This document shows, piece by piece, positions 17,201-23,991 of a DNA stretch of 32,404 nt. Position numbers and translations under genes: made by a program. Numbering within the stretch: the first letter of the stretch is position 1; the number at the start of each line of letters is the position of its first letter. The notes under the pieces were generated by a model, which was not told the DNA's origin, made no database searches, and was given only the letters and a program-made list of their open reading frames with translations. Source of the DNA: Thermoplasmata archaeon (GTDB lineage Archaea > Thermoplasmatota > Thermoplasmata > Lutacidiplasmatales > UBA184); assembly GCA_022750205.1 (NCBI GenBank), contig JAKIWD010000010.1:1-32404 (forward strand), given 5' to 3'.

Positions 17201-17619
17201 CGACCTATACGGTCAACCTGAGCGCCGCGGGCTACAAGTCGTTCCAGAACACGAGCACCTACGTCACGCCGGGCAACGCGACGAACCTGGCCGTGACGCT
17301 CTCGGTCCAGACCGGCGGGTGCACCTCCAACTGCGGTACCCAGAACTGTACCGTGACCAACAACTGCAACAATCCCCCGCCCCCCTCGACCTCCAGCGGG
17401 TCGAGCTTCCCGACGACCGACGTGATCATCATCGTGGTCATCGTCGTGCTCGCCGCGGTGGTCGGTGCGGTGCTGTTGATGCGGCGGGGACGCGGCGGCG
17501 GCTCGCAGCCGGCCGACTACGACGAGGGACCCGACACCTACCAGGACACCTCGACCGGCGCGATCCCCAAGCTCCAGCCGGACGGGTCGATGGGTGGACC
17601 ACCTCCCCCGACGCAGTAG
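14212..17619 (+). CDS. Giant surface protein: six-bladed Asp-box propeller, beta-sandwich stalk, TM anchor
   Basis: A 1135-residue protein. ATG 14212 overlaps the upstream stop; an internal ATG at 14248 would give a tidier signal peptide and is an alternative. A hydrophobic signal segment lies at about 33-52. Six Asp-box motifs (S-x-D/N-x-G-x-T-F/W type) occur at 207-214, 292-299, 375-382, 429-436, 505-512 and 561-568, predicting a six-bladed sialidase-like propeller. No sialidase FRIP motif is visible, so binding rather than catalysis is likely. Residues of about 705-1030 hold PEGA/carboxypeptidase-regulatory-like sandwiches, each opening with a G-T-F/L/V strand. Four cysteines at 1037, 1041, 1046 and 1052 precede a Pro/Ser linker, one membrane segment (about 1066-1088) and a cytoplasmic tail rich in Gly, Asp and Pro. 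The gene at 21252 has the same plan. A binding or structural surface role is inferred. Confidence 0.9.
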   Translation: MISPEPKAPQVSMSGTTTQRIWKVPTLTHPSLALAPLALIALMMVLPALPAGFHLAGSMAAPRAAAPSSPLEMLSSPSTVIAVPNLAPHGFPAVGLPASAFKASAWAGALKAAGVPAETPTAASSTIGNFQVPGSDCAGFAPLFGGQVFPIEFAGSSVASPPGHNTTIDIAGATQGPVFGGVGGVNCTTGSLTSAIATAGLTSVWHSTDGGQTFANTSIPINQTHWNGSTSDPSYGGINWGTPAIAAGANNIVMVANTYVNGICYYNYLTSGTGCTNSTGLQSDWGIAISVSNDGGVTFNASAQINAWEGLKWINFGTCTAFSSGFYFLDIAETPSIAINPSTGLAIATWDVFQAQPDPATCTDNGQARAQYTISTNNGQTWSTPGNLSGLVSESAAVSIGPAPTYAINAVFDDFQNSSSGISLEQTDSTNNGATWTAPKDIVTDNYDLSGQAQFPDAFFAPTIAQLAADGSGTSPYKGHVYAVWQDNQTGSSFAGADGIRLIMSANNGTTWGSYVTVAGGTGATSYIEPSVSVAPNGNVWITYYALSTSSGNYNLDGSLSTDGGAIWSTPFLVSDSASSPGSSIYDIGARTGLAATSNGAYPSWTDCRNAVCDSNGDTTYWTANPQAVSLSSNAAGVPATVTTAGVQSVVTLPATLGWDNASTHTISVPQYVPDTLNASDVWGFVSYSGLNTSTSFSTTFTWSGVGSSLTATYTAVPAAVIKGTFSPISGASLKLNNQIVPLTPDNATALQYTISVASGIAYTFTASASKYQTQIVTVFTSGGGVYWQNYTLVKSLGSFKGTLTPFSAHLTINGTVVSNVSQVNGAFNVPEVWGWYWVNASDPGTTSFSEYLEVFPGLITTVGVTLFGGWIAGTVSIGGKTVAGLVLKVDGNPVTVAVPSYTFNQSVLGGFHNITATAPGYNLSKLTDVYVTPGIATSLSINLTNRGWVSGTVGPVAALVHIQLHITTGTGAGTTGNYYPVAGTTGVFNVSLLGDTTYTVNLSAAGYKSFQNTSTYVTPGNATNLAVTLSVQTGGCTSNCGTQNCTVTNNCNNPPPPSTSSGSSFPTTDVIIIVVIVVLAAVVGAVLLMRRGRGGGSQPADYDEGPDTYQDTSTGAIPKLQPDGSMGGPPPPTQ

Positions 17620-17621
17620 CG

Positions 17622-17664
17622 GGGCCCTAGGCCCGAGAACGAACCCTTTCCTTTCTCCATTTTT
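17622..17664 (+). terminator. Possible terminator: short GC hairpin and pyrimidine/T tract
   Basis: GGGCC-CTA-GGCCC (17622-17634) starts 2 nt after the TAG of the propeller gene. It is followed by a pyrimidine-rich run (about 17644-17669) containing TTTTT. Archaeal termination depends mainly on T-tracts, so this may end the long operon that starts near 2349. Read-through is equally possible. Confidence 0.35.
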
Positions 17665-17698
17665 CCTCCGAGGAGCTCGCGCGCCGCGCCTCGGAGGA
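17664..17698 (+). repeat. Perfect 10-bp inverted repeat between two surface genes
   Basis: TCCTCCGAGG (17664-17673) and CCTCGGAGGA (17689-17698) are perfect complements around a 15-nt GC-rich loop, in the 121-nt gap before ATG 17741. It could be an RNA stem-loop in the leader or a dimer binding site. A TATA-like CTTATG at 17703-17708 lies just downstream, about 35 nt before the ATG, which would suit a promoter flanked by an operator. Confidence 0.5.
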
Positions 17699-17740
17699 CG
17701 AGCTTATGTGGGCGGTCGCGCTCCGAAATCGGGTCGTCCG

Positions 17741-20700
17741 ATGCGGCTCGTCTCTGTAGGTGCACTCGCGGCGTTCGCAGCGGCGCTCGTCCTGATCAGC
17801 TCGCTGGCCGGAATGGGGGCCTCCACCGCGGGAGGGAGCCACGCCCTCGCGTCCGGGGGCCTCGGCGCCGCGTCGTGGGTGCCGAGCGCCGAACCCGCCG
17901 CGCCCTCTCCGGGGATCACCGTCGTCGTCAATCCGTGCTCCGAGCAGGAATCGCAGTACCTGGGCTGGTTCGGTAACGATCTTCCCCTCACCGTCGACCC
18001 GGCCTGGCAATCGTCGTGCGCGCTCGGCTCGGACCAGGCGTCGTTGAGTTTCGTCTCCAATGGCGCGGGGTCCGGCGCCCGGTCCACGTTCTCCGTCGAG
18101 CTGCCATCGGCGGGGGCGACCGCCGGGGGGGCGATCACCTCCCTCGGGCTGGGCCTCTGGGTCGCGGGCGTACCGTGCTCGTTGGAAGGGCAGTCGTTCC
18201 TGGACGTTCAGTTGGAGCCGCCGTTCCATTACTCCGGCGCGAACACGTCGGCGAATTGGACGGTTCAGGCCCCCGTGGACGACCTGGTCCCGGCCGGCTC
18301 GTGCGACCCCCAGTGCCAGAACGACTCGGCGGTGCAGTCGATCGGGGGCGTCCCGTACTGCGAGGACGACATCGTCACCTCCGGGATCGGGGGTCCGACG
18401 AGTTCCGGCTGGGGCTCGTTCGCACCGGGCGATGTGCTGACCGTCACGTTCGTCGGGGCGTTCGGCTCCGGTGCGCCGATCGGAGTGTACTTGAACGACT
18501 CGACGCATCCCTCGTCCGCGCTCTCCTGGAGCTATACGGCCGGCGTGACCGCCGACAACCAGGCGCTCACGCCGTACTTCGATGCGGCGAGCCCGAGCGC
18601 TCGCGGCTGGGGAAACGGCCTCGATGTCCAGGCGATCTACCAGAACTGTCCGTCTCTCGGGGGAGCGGGGGCACCCAGCCCGTGCAACAGCTACAACGCG
18701 CCCGCCGTCGCCGCGACGGAACTCCCGTCGATCGTGGGCGCGTCGTTCTGGAACGCGACGAGCCTGACGTACGCCAACCCGTACGCGTGGACCGCCACGG
18801 CCTCGAGCTCGGGGGCTTGCCAGGGCGGATCGATGGTGTGTTCGGACTTCGCTTCGTACGGGGGAACGGGCAGCTATCCCACCTGGTCGCTCCGGGCGAC
18901 CGCCGGGAGGACCGTCTGGGGATATGGCGGGCCGGCGCCGGGCGAGGTCACCGATTGGGGAGGGGCCGCCGGCCAATTCGCCTCGACCGGCTCACCCACG
19001 CTGCTGGATCCCACGTCGATTTCCTCGTTGAATGGCACGGCGATCGGCAACGCCGTCTACCTGGACGCCGTCGTCGCGGACCCGAACGCCGTCACGGCCG
19101 TGGACTTTGGGGCGTACTTCTGTTTCGGCTCCTCGACTCCCTCCGTCGGCGCGCGTGTGGGGGTGTTGACCAGCTCGGTCGTCGACACGACGCAGGACGG
19201 CAACTGGACGGCGAACTTCTCCACGGGCACCTACAAGGGGACCGTCGAGGAATGGGTGAGCGCCGAATCCACGGCCGGGGTCTGGTCGTCACCCGTCTAC
19301 GGGAGCACCGGCGTCACGGGCGTTACCGCCTGTACGTTCCCCGGACCCTCCTCTCCGACGTTCACCTACAACAACCTCACCGCGGTGGGCGGTGGATTCT
19401 TCCTCAATTGGACGGACCCGAGTCCCGCGATCAAAGGCTACACGGTGATGCTCAACGCCAGCGGGAACGCCACCGTCCAACGGTTCCCCGTCGGCGACCA
19501 GACCCACATCCTGTTGATCGCCGGTCTCTCTGCGAGCCTTGTGTACTCGGTGTCGGTGGAGGCCACGGATGCGGCCGGACTCACTGCGGTCTCCGCGACG
19601 TTGAACGATAGCGTCCCGCTCCCCGCCCTGAATGCCTCCCTGGTCGGTCCGGCCGGGCCGTTCTGGGTCGGCAATGCGGTCGCGACGTTCACGGCGACGG
19701 CGACCGGAGGGACCGCTCCGTACACCTTTGGGTTCACCTTCGGGGACGGCACGACGGCGACGGTCGTGTCTTCGAACAACTCGGTGTCGAGCACGCACAA
19801 CTTCGCGAGCTACTTCGGCGACGCGGCGGCCCGGGTCACGGTCACCGATGCGGCGGGAGAGGCGAGCGTCTCCTCCCTCGTACTCGTGGCGGTCCTGGCG
19901 ACCCCACTCGGCGTACCGCAATCGATCGCGGCGGGTTCGAACCTCGTGAACGTCAGTTGGTTGCTCGCGCCGTCCCCGGCCGGCGCGGTGAGCCGCTACA
20001 GCGTCTTCAGCACGACGAACGCCTCGGAGGCCGATTGGCTCACGGGCGCGGGGCAACGGAACGACTCGGCCCGAGGGATCGACCTGTGGAACACGACCGG
20101 CTCGTACCTGATCCTGAGCGTGACTTCTGGCGCGCCGCTGTTCGCCGTCGTCCTCGCCTGGGACTCGCACGGAGAGGGGATGCAGCCGAGCGTCGTGGAG
20201 CCCCTAAACGCGACAGCCGTCCTCTTCGCCGCCGGCCCGGTGATCTCCACTCCGCCGGGCGGGCCGGCGCCGTTCACGGACCACCTGTCGGACTTCGTGA
20301 CCAACGGAACGAACGACGTGATCGTCCAGGCGACGTACTCGAGCGGCTTCAACGACTCGGTCAACGCGGCGATCGCGGTCGGCGGCGGCGGGGTCTGGAT
20401 GAACGCCTCCCTCACGCTGACCACGCCCGGGATCCACGTCGTCCTCCTGCACGCTTCCGACGAGTTCGCCGACTTCACCCTCCAGCTCGCCGACGTCTAC
20501 GTCTCCACCGGCAGCGCCCCGACCCTCAGTCTGAGCCCGCCCGGGCCCGCCGGCTGGAACGGTTGGGCCGGAAGTGCCCTGTCCATGCGCGCGCTCGCCA
20601 CCGGCGGCGTCGGTCCGTACCAGTTCGACTGGGCGTTCGGGGACGGCGAACTCGGCACCGGGCCCAATGTCAGCCACACGTTCGCGGCCGCCGGCAACTA

Positions 20701-21226
20701 CACGATGACGATCACCGCGAGCGACAACACGACCGGCGGGAGCGTCGTCCACAGTCAGGCGATCGAGATCTTTGCCCCACCGACCGTCGCGATCGCCAGC
20801 CGGCCCGGGCCCGACGGCGCGCTCTCCTGGTCGTTCGTCGCCATTACCGGCGGGGGCAGCGGGACGCCGACCGTCAGCTGGTCGTTCGGGGACGGGGACA
20901 TCGGCAGCGGCCCCTCCGTCAATCACGACTACGGCTCCGTCGGGAAATACACCGTCAACGTCACGACCACCGACCCGACCGGCAAGAGCGCCTCGGCCAC
21001 CCTGACCTTTACCTTGGTCGGGTCGACGAGCGGCGGGTCGGGTGGCGGTAGCTTCCTCGGCGCATCGGCGGGAACCTGGGGGACCGTCGCCCTCTCGGTG
21101 GGGGTGTTCGCCGCGGTCCTGCTCGTCGTGATACTTCTCCTCGTTTCGCGCCGTCGACCCGGCTCCGGCACCGCCATCGAGTCGTGGAGAGCGACCGACG
21201 ACACCCCGGCCTCGGAGAAGCACTGA
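17741..21226 (+). CDS. Giant surface protein: ectodomain, Fn3-like and three PKD domains, TM anchor
   Basis: A 1161-residue protein. ATG 17741 is chosen because it puts the basic MR directly before the signal-peptide core (LVSVGALAAFAAALVLISSLAG); an earlier frame-open GTG/ATG start would add 49 residues of no signal character. The N-terminal ectodomain (to about residue 430) matches that of the gene at 10508 in position and motifs (GVYLNDST near 248, DWGGAAGQF near 405). Domains following are Fn3-like (about 541-625), PKD1 (FGDGT near 667), a second Fn3-like region, PKD2 (WAFGDGE at 964-970) and PKD3 (WSFGDGD at 1047-1053). One membrane segment (about 1111-1135) ends in a basic SRRRPGSG tail. 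Here PKD/Fn3 modules replace the InlB-like stalk of its paralogue. A stalked surface protein is inferred; ligand unknown. Confidence 0.9.
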   Translation: MRLVSVGALAAFAAALVLISSLAGMGASTAGGSHALASGGLGAASWVPSAEPAAPSPGITVVVNPCSEQESQYLGWFGNDLPLTVDPAWQSSCALGSDQASLSFVSNGAGSGARSTFSVELPSAGATAGGAITSLGLGLWVAGVPCSLEGQSFLDVQLEPPFHYSGANTSANWTVQAPVDDLVPAGSCDPQCQNDSAVQSIGGVPYCEDDIVTSGIGGPTSSGWGSFAPGDVLTVTFVGAFGSGAPIGVYLNDSTHPSSALSWSYTAGVTADNQALTPYFDAASPSARGWGNGLDVQAIYQNCPSLGGAGAPSPCNSYNAPAVAATELPSIVGASFWNATSLTYANPYAWTATASSSGACQGGSMVCSDFASYGGTGSYPTWSLRATAGRTVWGYGGPAPGEVTDWGGAAGQFASTGSPTLLDPTSISSLNGTAIGNAVYLDAVVADPNAVTAVDFGAYFCFGSSTPSVGARVGVLTSSVVDTTQDGNWTANFSTGTYKGTVEEWVSAESTAGVWSSPVYGSTGVTGVTACTFPGPSSPTFTYNNLTAVGGGFFLNWTDPSPAIKGYTVMLNASGNATVQRFPVGDQTHILLIAGLSASLVYSVSVEATDAAGLTAVSATLNDSVPLPALNASLVGPAGPFWVGNAVATFTATATGGTAPYTFGFTFGDGTTATVVSSNNSVSSTHNFASYFGDAAARVTVTDAAGEASVSSLVLVAVLATPLGVPQSIAAGSNLVNVSWLLAPSPAGAVSRYSVFSTTNASEADWLTGAGQRNDSARGIDLWNTTGSYLILSVTSGAPLFAVVLAWDSHGEGMQPSVVEPLNATAVLFAAGPVISTPPGGPAPFTDHLSDFVTNGTNDVIVQATYSSGFNDSVNAAIAVGGGGVWMNASLTLTTPGIHVVLLHASDEFADFTLQLADVYVSTGSAPTLSLSPPGPAGWNGWAGSALSMRALATGGVGPYQFDWAFGDGELGTGPNVSHTFAAAGNYTMTITASDNTTGGSVVHSQAIEIFAPPTVAIASRPGPDGALSWSFVAITGGGSGTPTVSWSFGDGDIGSGPSVNHDYGSVGKYTVNVTTTDPTGKSASATLTFTLVGSTSGGSGGGSFLGASAGTWGTVALSVGVFAAVLLVVILLLVSRRRPGSGTAIESWRATDDTPASEKH

Positions 21227-21227
21227 C

Positions 21228-21249
21228 CCCTCGACCCGGGGGTCGGGGG
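21228..21249 (+). promoter_or_regulatory. GC hairpin directly before a GTG start
   Basis: CCCTCGACC (21228-21236) can pair with GGTCGGGGG (21241-21249), with one G-U pair and a 4-nt loop. This fills nearly the whole 25-nt gap and ends 2 nt before GTG 21252. The G-run is the only Shine-Dalgarno-like sequence here, so folding could mask it and lower translation of the downstream gene. The pairing is visible; the effect is inference. Confidence 0.35.
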
Positions 21250-21251
21250 CC

Positions 21252-23894
21252 GTGAGGCGTCATCGGATGTTTCGGGCGGCCGGGTCACGTCCAGACGGAA
21301 CGGATCTTCCCACCGGAGCCCGACGTGGAACTTCGTCCAGTCGGGTCGGCGCCCGCCTTGGCCTCGCGTTGGTCATCGTATCCCTGATCGCCGGGACGTT
21401 GCCGATGAGCTCGCACGTCCCGGCCGCGTCCCCTCCGGTCAGCCTGCGCGCCGCGGCGGAGAAGGCGAGCGCCGCCCCGTTCGTACCGGCGGTGGCGGGC
21501 GGGCCCCGGAACGTTCTCGCCGACGCGCCATGCAACACGAGTGCAAATTCTGAGGTAGCCGAGGCGTACGATGCGACCCTGGGTTACCTCTACGATGCCT
21601 GGATCGGGTGCGGCGGGATCGGCTTTTCCCGTTCCGTGGATGGGGGTTACTCCTTCAGCCCGGCGATCGTGGTCCCCGGTAGCGGGGCCGGGGTTGCGAG
21701 CGCCCCCTCGGTCGCGGTGGGCGCGAACGGGACGGTCTACGTTGGGTTCGTGCTCGACAACGCGAGCGGAGATGCCCCGCACGTCGCTCGGTCGTCGGAC
21801 CGTGGCGTCTCGCTGGACGGGGGGGCCCCCGTGTTCCTGCCGAGCCCCACGTCGCTGTCGGCGAGGGACTCGGTCGCGGTGGCTCCGAACGGCACTCTGT
21901 TTCTCTCGTGGATCTATTCGCCGGATGCCTCGGAGGACCAGCAGCAGTGCTCGGCGGCCGGCGCGTGTTGGTTCACGGCCGGTGACCTGAACGCGGAACT
22001 CACTTCCTCCTCGGATGCGGGGAGCAGCTGGAGCGCGCCGACCCCCGTCAACCCGAACTATCCCGATGGCGGGATCACCGCGGCCCCGTTCGTCGTAGCC
22101 CCGGATGGAACCATCGACATGCTGCTCGAGACGTCCCTGGTAGGCGGCGCCCACACGCTCGGACGGGGGACGGATCAGTTCGTCCGTTCGACGGACGGGG
22201 GCTCGATCTGGGCCAACGTTACCCCGGTTTCCAACCTGAGTTTCCCCTCGGCGACGGGGTGGGTCGATGGATCGCTCGGCCTGGGGTCGAACGGGACGGT
22301 CTACGCGGCGTTCGACGCGACCAACGGGAGCGCGGACGACGCCTACGCGGTCGCCTCGACCGACAACGGCACTTCCTGGTCCCCCGCACTCCGGCTCAAC
22401 CCCGACAACGACCTCGCGGCCCACGGATTGGTGACCGTCGTTGGCGCGGCGAACGGGACCGCCCATGTCGCCTGGCTCGCCAACAACTCTTCCGTGGGCT
22501 GGTCGGTGTTCGCCGCCGATCTCGCCAGCAACGGCACTCTCGTCGGCGCCCCGCTCCTAGTCAGCGACCTGGTGGGACTCCCCTCCTTAGCCGTGGGGGG
22601 CACGCTGGGGGTCGTCGACCTCGGGGTCGGGGCGTTCGCGGTCAGCTGGTCGTACGGCGTGACGTATGCTCGCGTCACCGACCCGCAGGTCTTCTCCGCC
22701 GTGCTCGGGGAGATCGCGCCGGTCGACGCCCCGACGCTGACGTCGGTCATCCCCGGCGAGGGCCAGGTCACGGTCGGCTGGCTCCCGCCGTCCGGGCCGA
22801 ATGATCGGGTCGCCGGTTTCGTCGTCGTGTGGGGGCTGCTCAACCAACGGACGTTCTACAACCTGACGTTCTCCTCGGCCACCTCGTTCGCCGTGGTCGC
22901 CGGACTTCCCGTCGATTACGCGTGGTACTTCGAGGTCGCCGCCACCAATGGGGCGGGTGCGGGCCCGGTCAGCACTCCGATCAATGTGACGCTCACGGCG
23001 TGGGGAGTCCTACGCGGCAACCTCAGCCCGGCGAACGCCACCCTCACCCTCGACGGGATCCCCGTGACGGTGACCAACGGCTCCTACCTCCTCAACACGA
23101 CGATCGGGCTGCACCTCGTCGTCGCGAGTGCCGGTCGGTATGCGCCGTACTCCGCCCCCACGACGCTTCCCTGGAACGGGACGGTGTGGCTGAATCTCTC
23201 GCTCCGGCTCTTGCCCGGCGAGGTGGAAGGCGACGTCCTCCCCGTGAACGCGAGCGTCCTGTTCGACGGCCGGGGGATCTCGGTCGACAGCGTGGGTCAT
23301 TTCGACGTCACCGGCGTGGACGCCGGCACGCATGTGGTGAGCGCCGACTTCGTCGGTGACGTGACCGTCACGCACAACGTGACGGTCGTGGCCGGTGACG
23401 TGACATGGATCAACCTGACGCTAGCGCGGGCCAACGGCACCCTCCATCTGACGGTGATACCGGCGATGGCGACGGTCAGCTTCGCCGGACATCCGGTCAG
23501 CCTGTCGACGGCCGGGCAGGCGAACGTGACGTTGGGTCCCGGCACGTACGTGCTGAACGTGACCGCCCCGGGCTTCCTCTCCACGCAGGAGAACGTGACG
23601 ATCGCCAGTACGACGACCGATTCGGTGAGCATCGTTCTCCTCAAGGCCGCCCCGCCCCCGGGACAGAACGGGAGCGGGACGACCCTGCCGCTGCTCACCG
23701 GATATCTCATCGTCATCGTGGCGATCGTCGTCGTCGCAGCGGTGGGAGCCGCCCTGCTCATCGTCCGGCGGCGTCGCAATGCCCGCGACCCCGGGACCCC
23801 GCCGGCGCTCTGGGAGACGGACTCCCCCGACGGGGAGGACGAGACGGCCGGAAGCGAGCCCGCCCCTCCACCGGCGGAGAAACCCGGGGGCTGA
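21252..23894 (+). CDS. Giant surface protein: Asp-box propeller, Fn3, PEGA-like stalk, TM anchor
   Basis: An 880-residue protein from GTG 21252; ATG 21267 is a possible start 5 codons on. After an Arg-rich N-terminus, a signal-type segment lies at about 36-52. Asp-box motifs at 128-135, 181-188 (degenerate), 253-260, 313-320 and 369-376 indicate a sialidase-like propeller of at least five blades; no catalytic FRIP motif is seen. An Fn3-like domain follows (about 490-580), then three PEGA/carboxypeptidase-regulatory-like sandwiches (about 581-805), a membrane segment (about 815-838) and a basic then Pro/Glu-rich cytoplasmic tail. The plan parallels the gene at 14212, but lacks its juxtamembrane Cys cluster and adds an Fn3 domain. 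It follows the 17741 gene by 25 nt and is likely co-transcribed with it. A surface binding role is inferred. Confidence 0.9.
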   Translation: MRRHRMFRAAGSRPDGTDLPTGARRGTSSSRVGARLGLALVIVSLIAGTLPMSSHVPAASPPVSLRAAAEKASAAPFVPAVAGGPRNVLADAPCNTSANSEVAEAYDATLGYLYDAWIGCGGIGFSRSVDGGYSFSPAIVVPGSGAGVASAPSVAVGANGTVYVGFVLDNASGDAPHVARSSDRGVSLDGGAPVFLPSPTSLSARDSVAVAPNGTLFLSWIYSPDASEDQQQCSAAGACWFTAGDLNAELTSSSDAGSSWSAPTPVNPNYPDGGITAAPFVVAPDGTIDMLLETSLVGGAHTLGRGTDQFVRSTDGGSIWANVTPVSNLSFPSATGWVDGSLGLGSNGTVYAAFDATNGSADDAYAVASTDNGTSWSPALRLNPDNDLAAHGLVTVVGAANGTAHVAWLANNSSVGWSVFAADLASNGTLVGAPLLVSDLVGLPSLAVGGTLGVVDLGVGAFAVSWSYGVTYARVTDPQVFSAVLGEIAPVDAPTLTSVIPGEGQVTVGWLPPSGPNDRVAGFVVVWGLLNQRTFYNLTFSSATSFAVVAGLPVDYAWYFEVAATNGAGAGPVSTPINVTLTAWGVLRGNLSPANATLTLDGIPVTVTNGSYLLNTTIGLHLVVASAGRYAPYSAPTTLPWNGTVWLNLSLRLLPGEVEGDVLPVNASVLFDGRGISVDSVGHFDVTGVDAGTHVVSADFVGDVTVTHNVTVVAGDVTWINLTLARANGTLHLTVIPAMATVSFAGHPVSLSTAGQANVTLGPGTYVLNVTAPGFLSTQENVTIASTTTDSVSIVLLKAAPPPGQNGSGTTLPLLTGYLIVIVAIVVVAAVGAALLIVRRRRNARDPGTPPALWETDSPDGEDETAGSEPAPPPAEKPGG

Positions 23895-23991
23895 CGCGCG
23901 TCGGGTGACGCGCCGTTGCTCGTCGCGCGTTCCTCCGGCGAAAAAACCGGCACCGGACGCGTCCCGCGACGCGCGAGGGCAAAAGGTAGAT
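23895..23991 (+). promoter_or_regulatory. Upstream region of orc1/cdc6 with inverted repeats
   Basis: This 97-nt gap contains an A6 run (23941-23946) flanked by TCCGG...CCGGA, and an inverted pair TCGCGCGT / ACGCGCGA spanning most of the gap. AAAAGGTAG sits just before ATG 23992 as a likely ribosome site. A promoter for orc1 is probable, with the A-run as a weak TATA candidate. Archaeal origins often adjoin orc1/cdc6, but I see no canonical ORB element and no long AT-rich unwinding region, so an origin here is not supported. Confidence 0.3.

Noticed and set aside
10508-23894. Thermopsin-type peptidases among the large secreted proteins
   Set aside because: Thermopsin family motifs (such as the YWVQNV-like segment) were looked for and not found.
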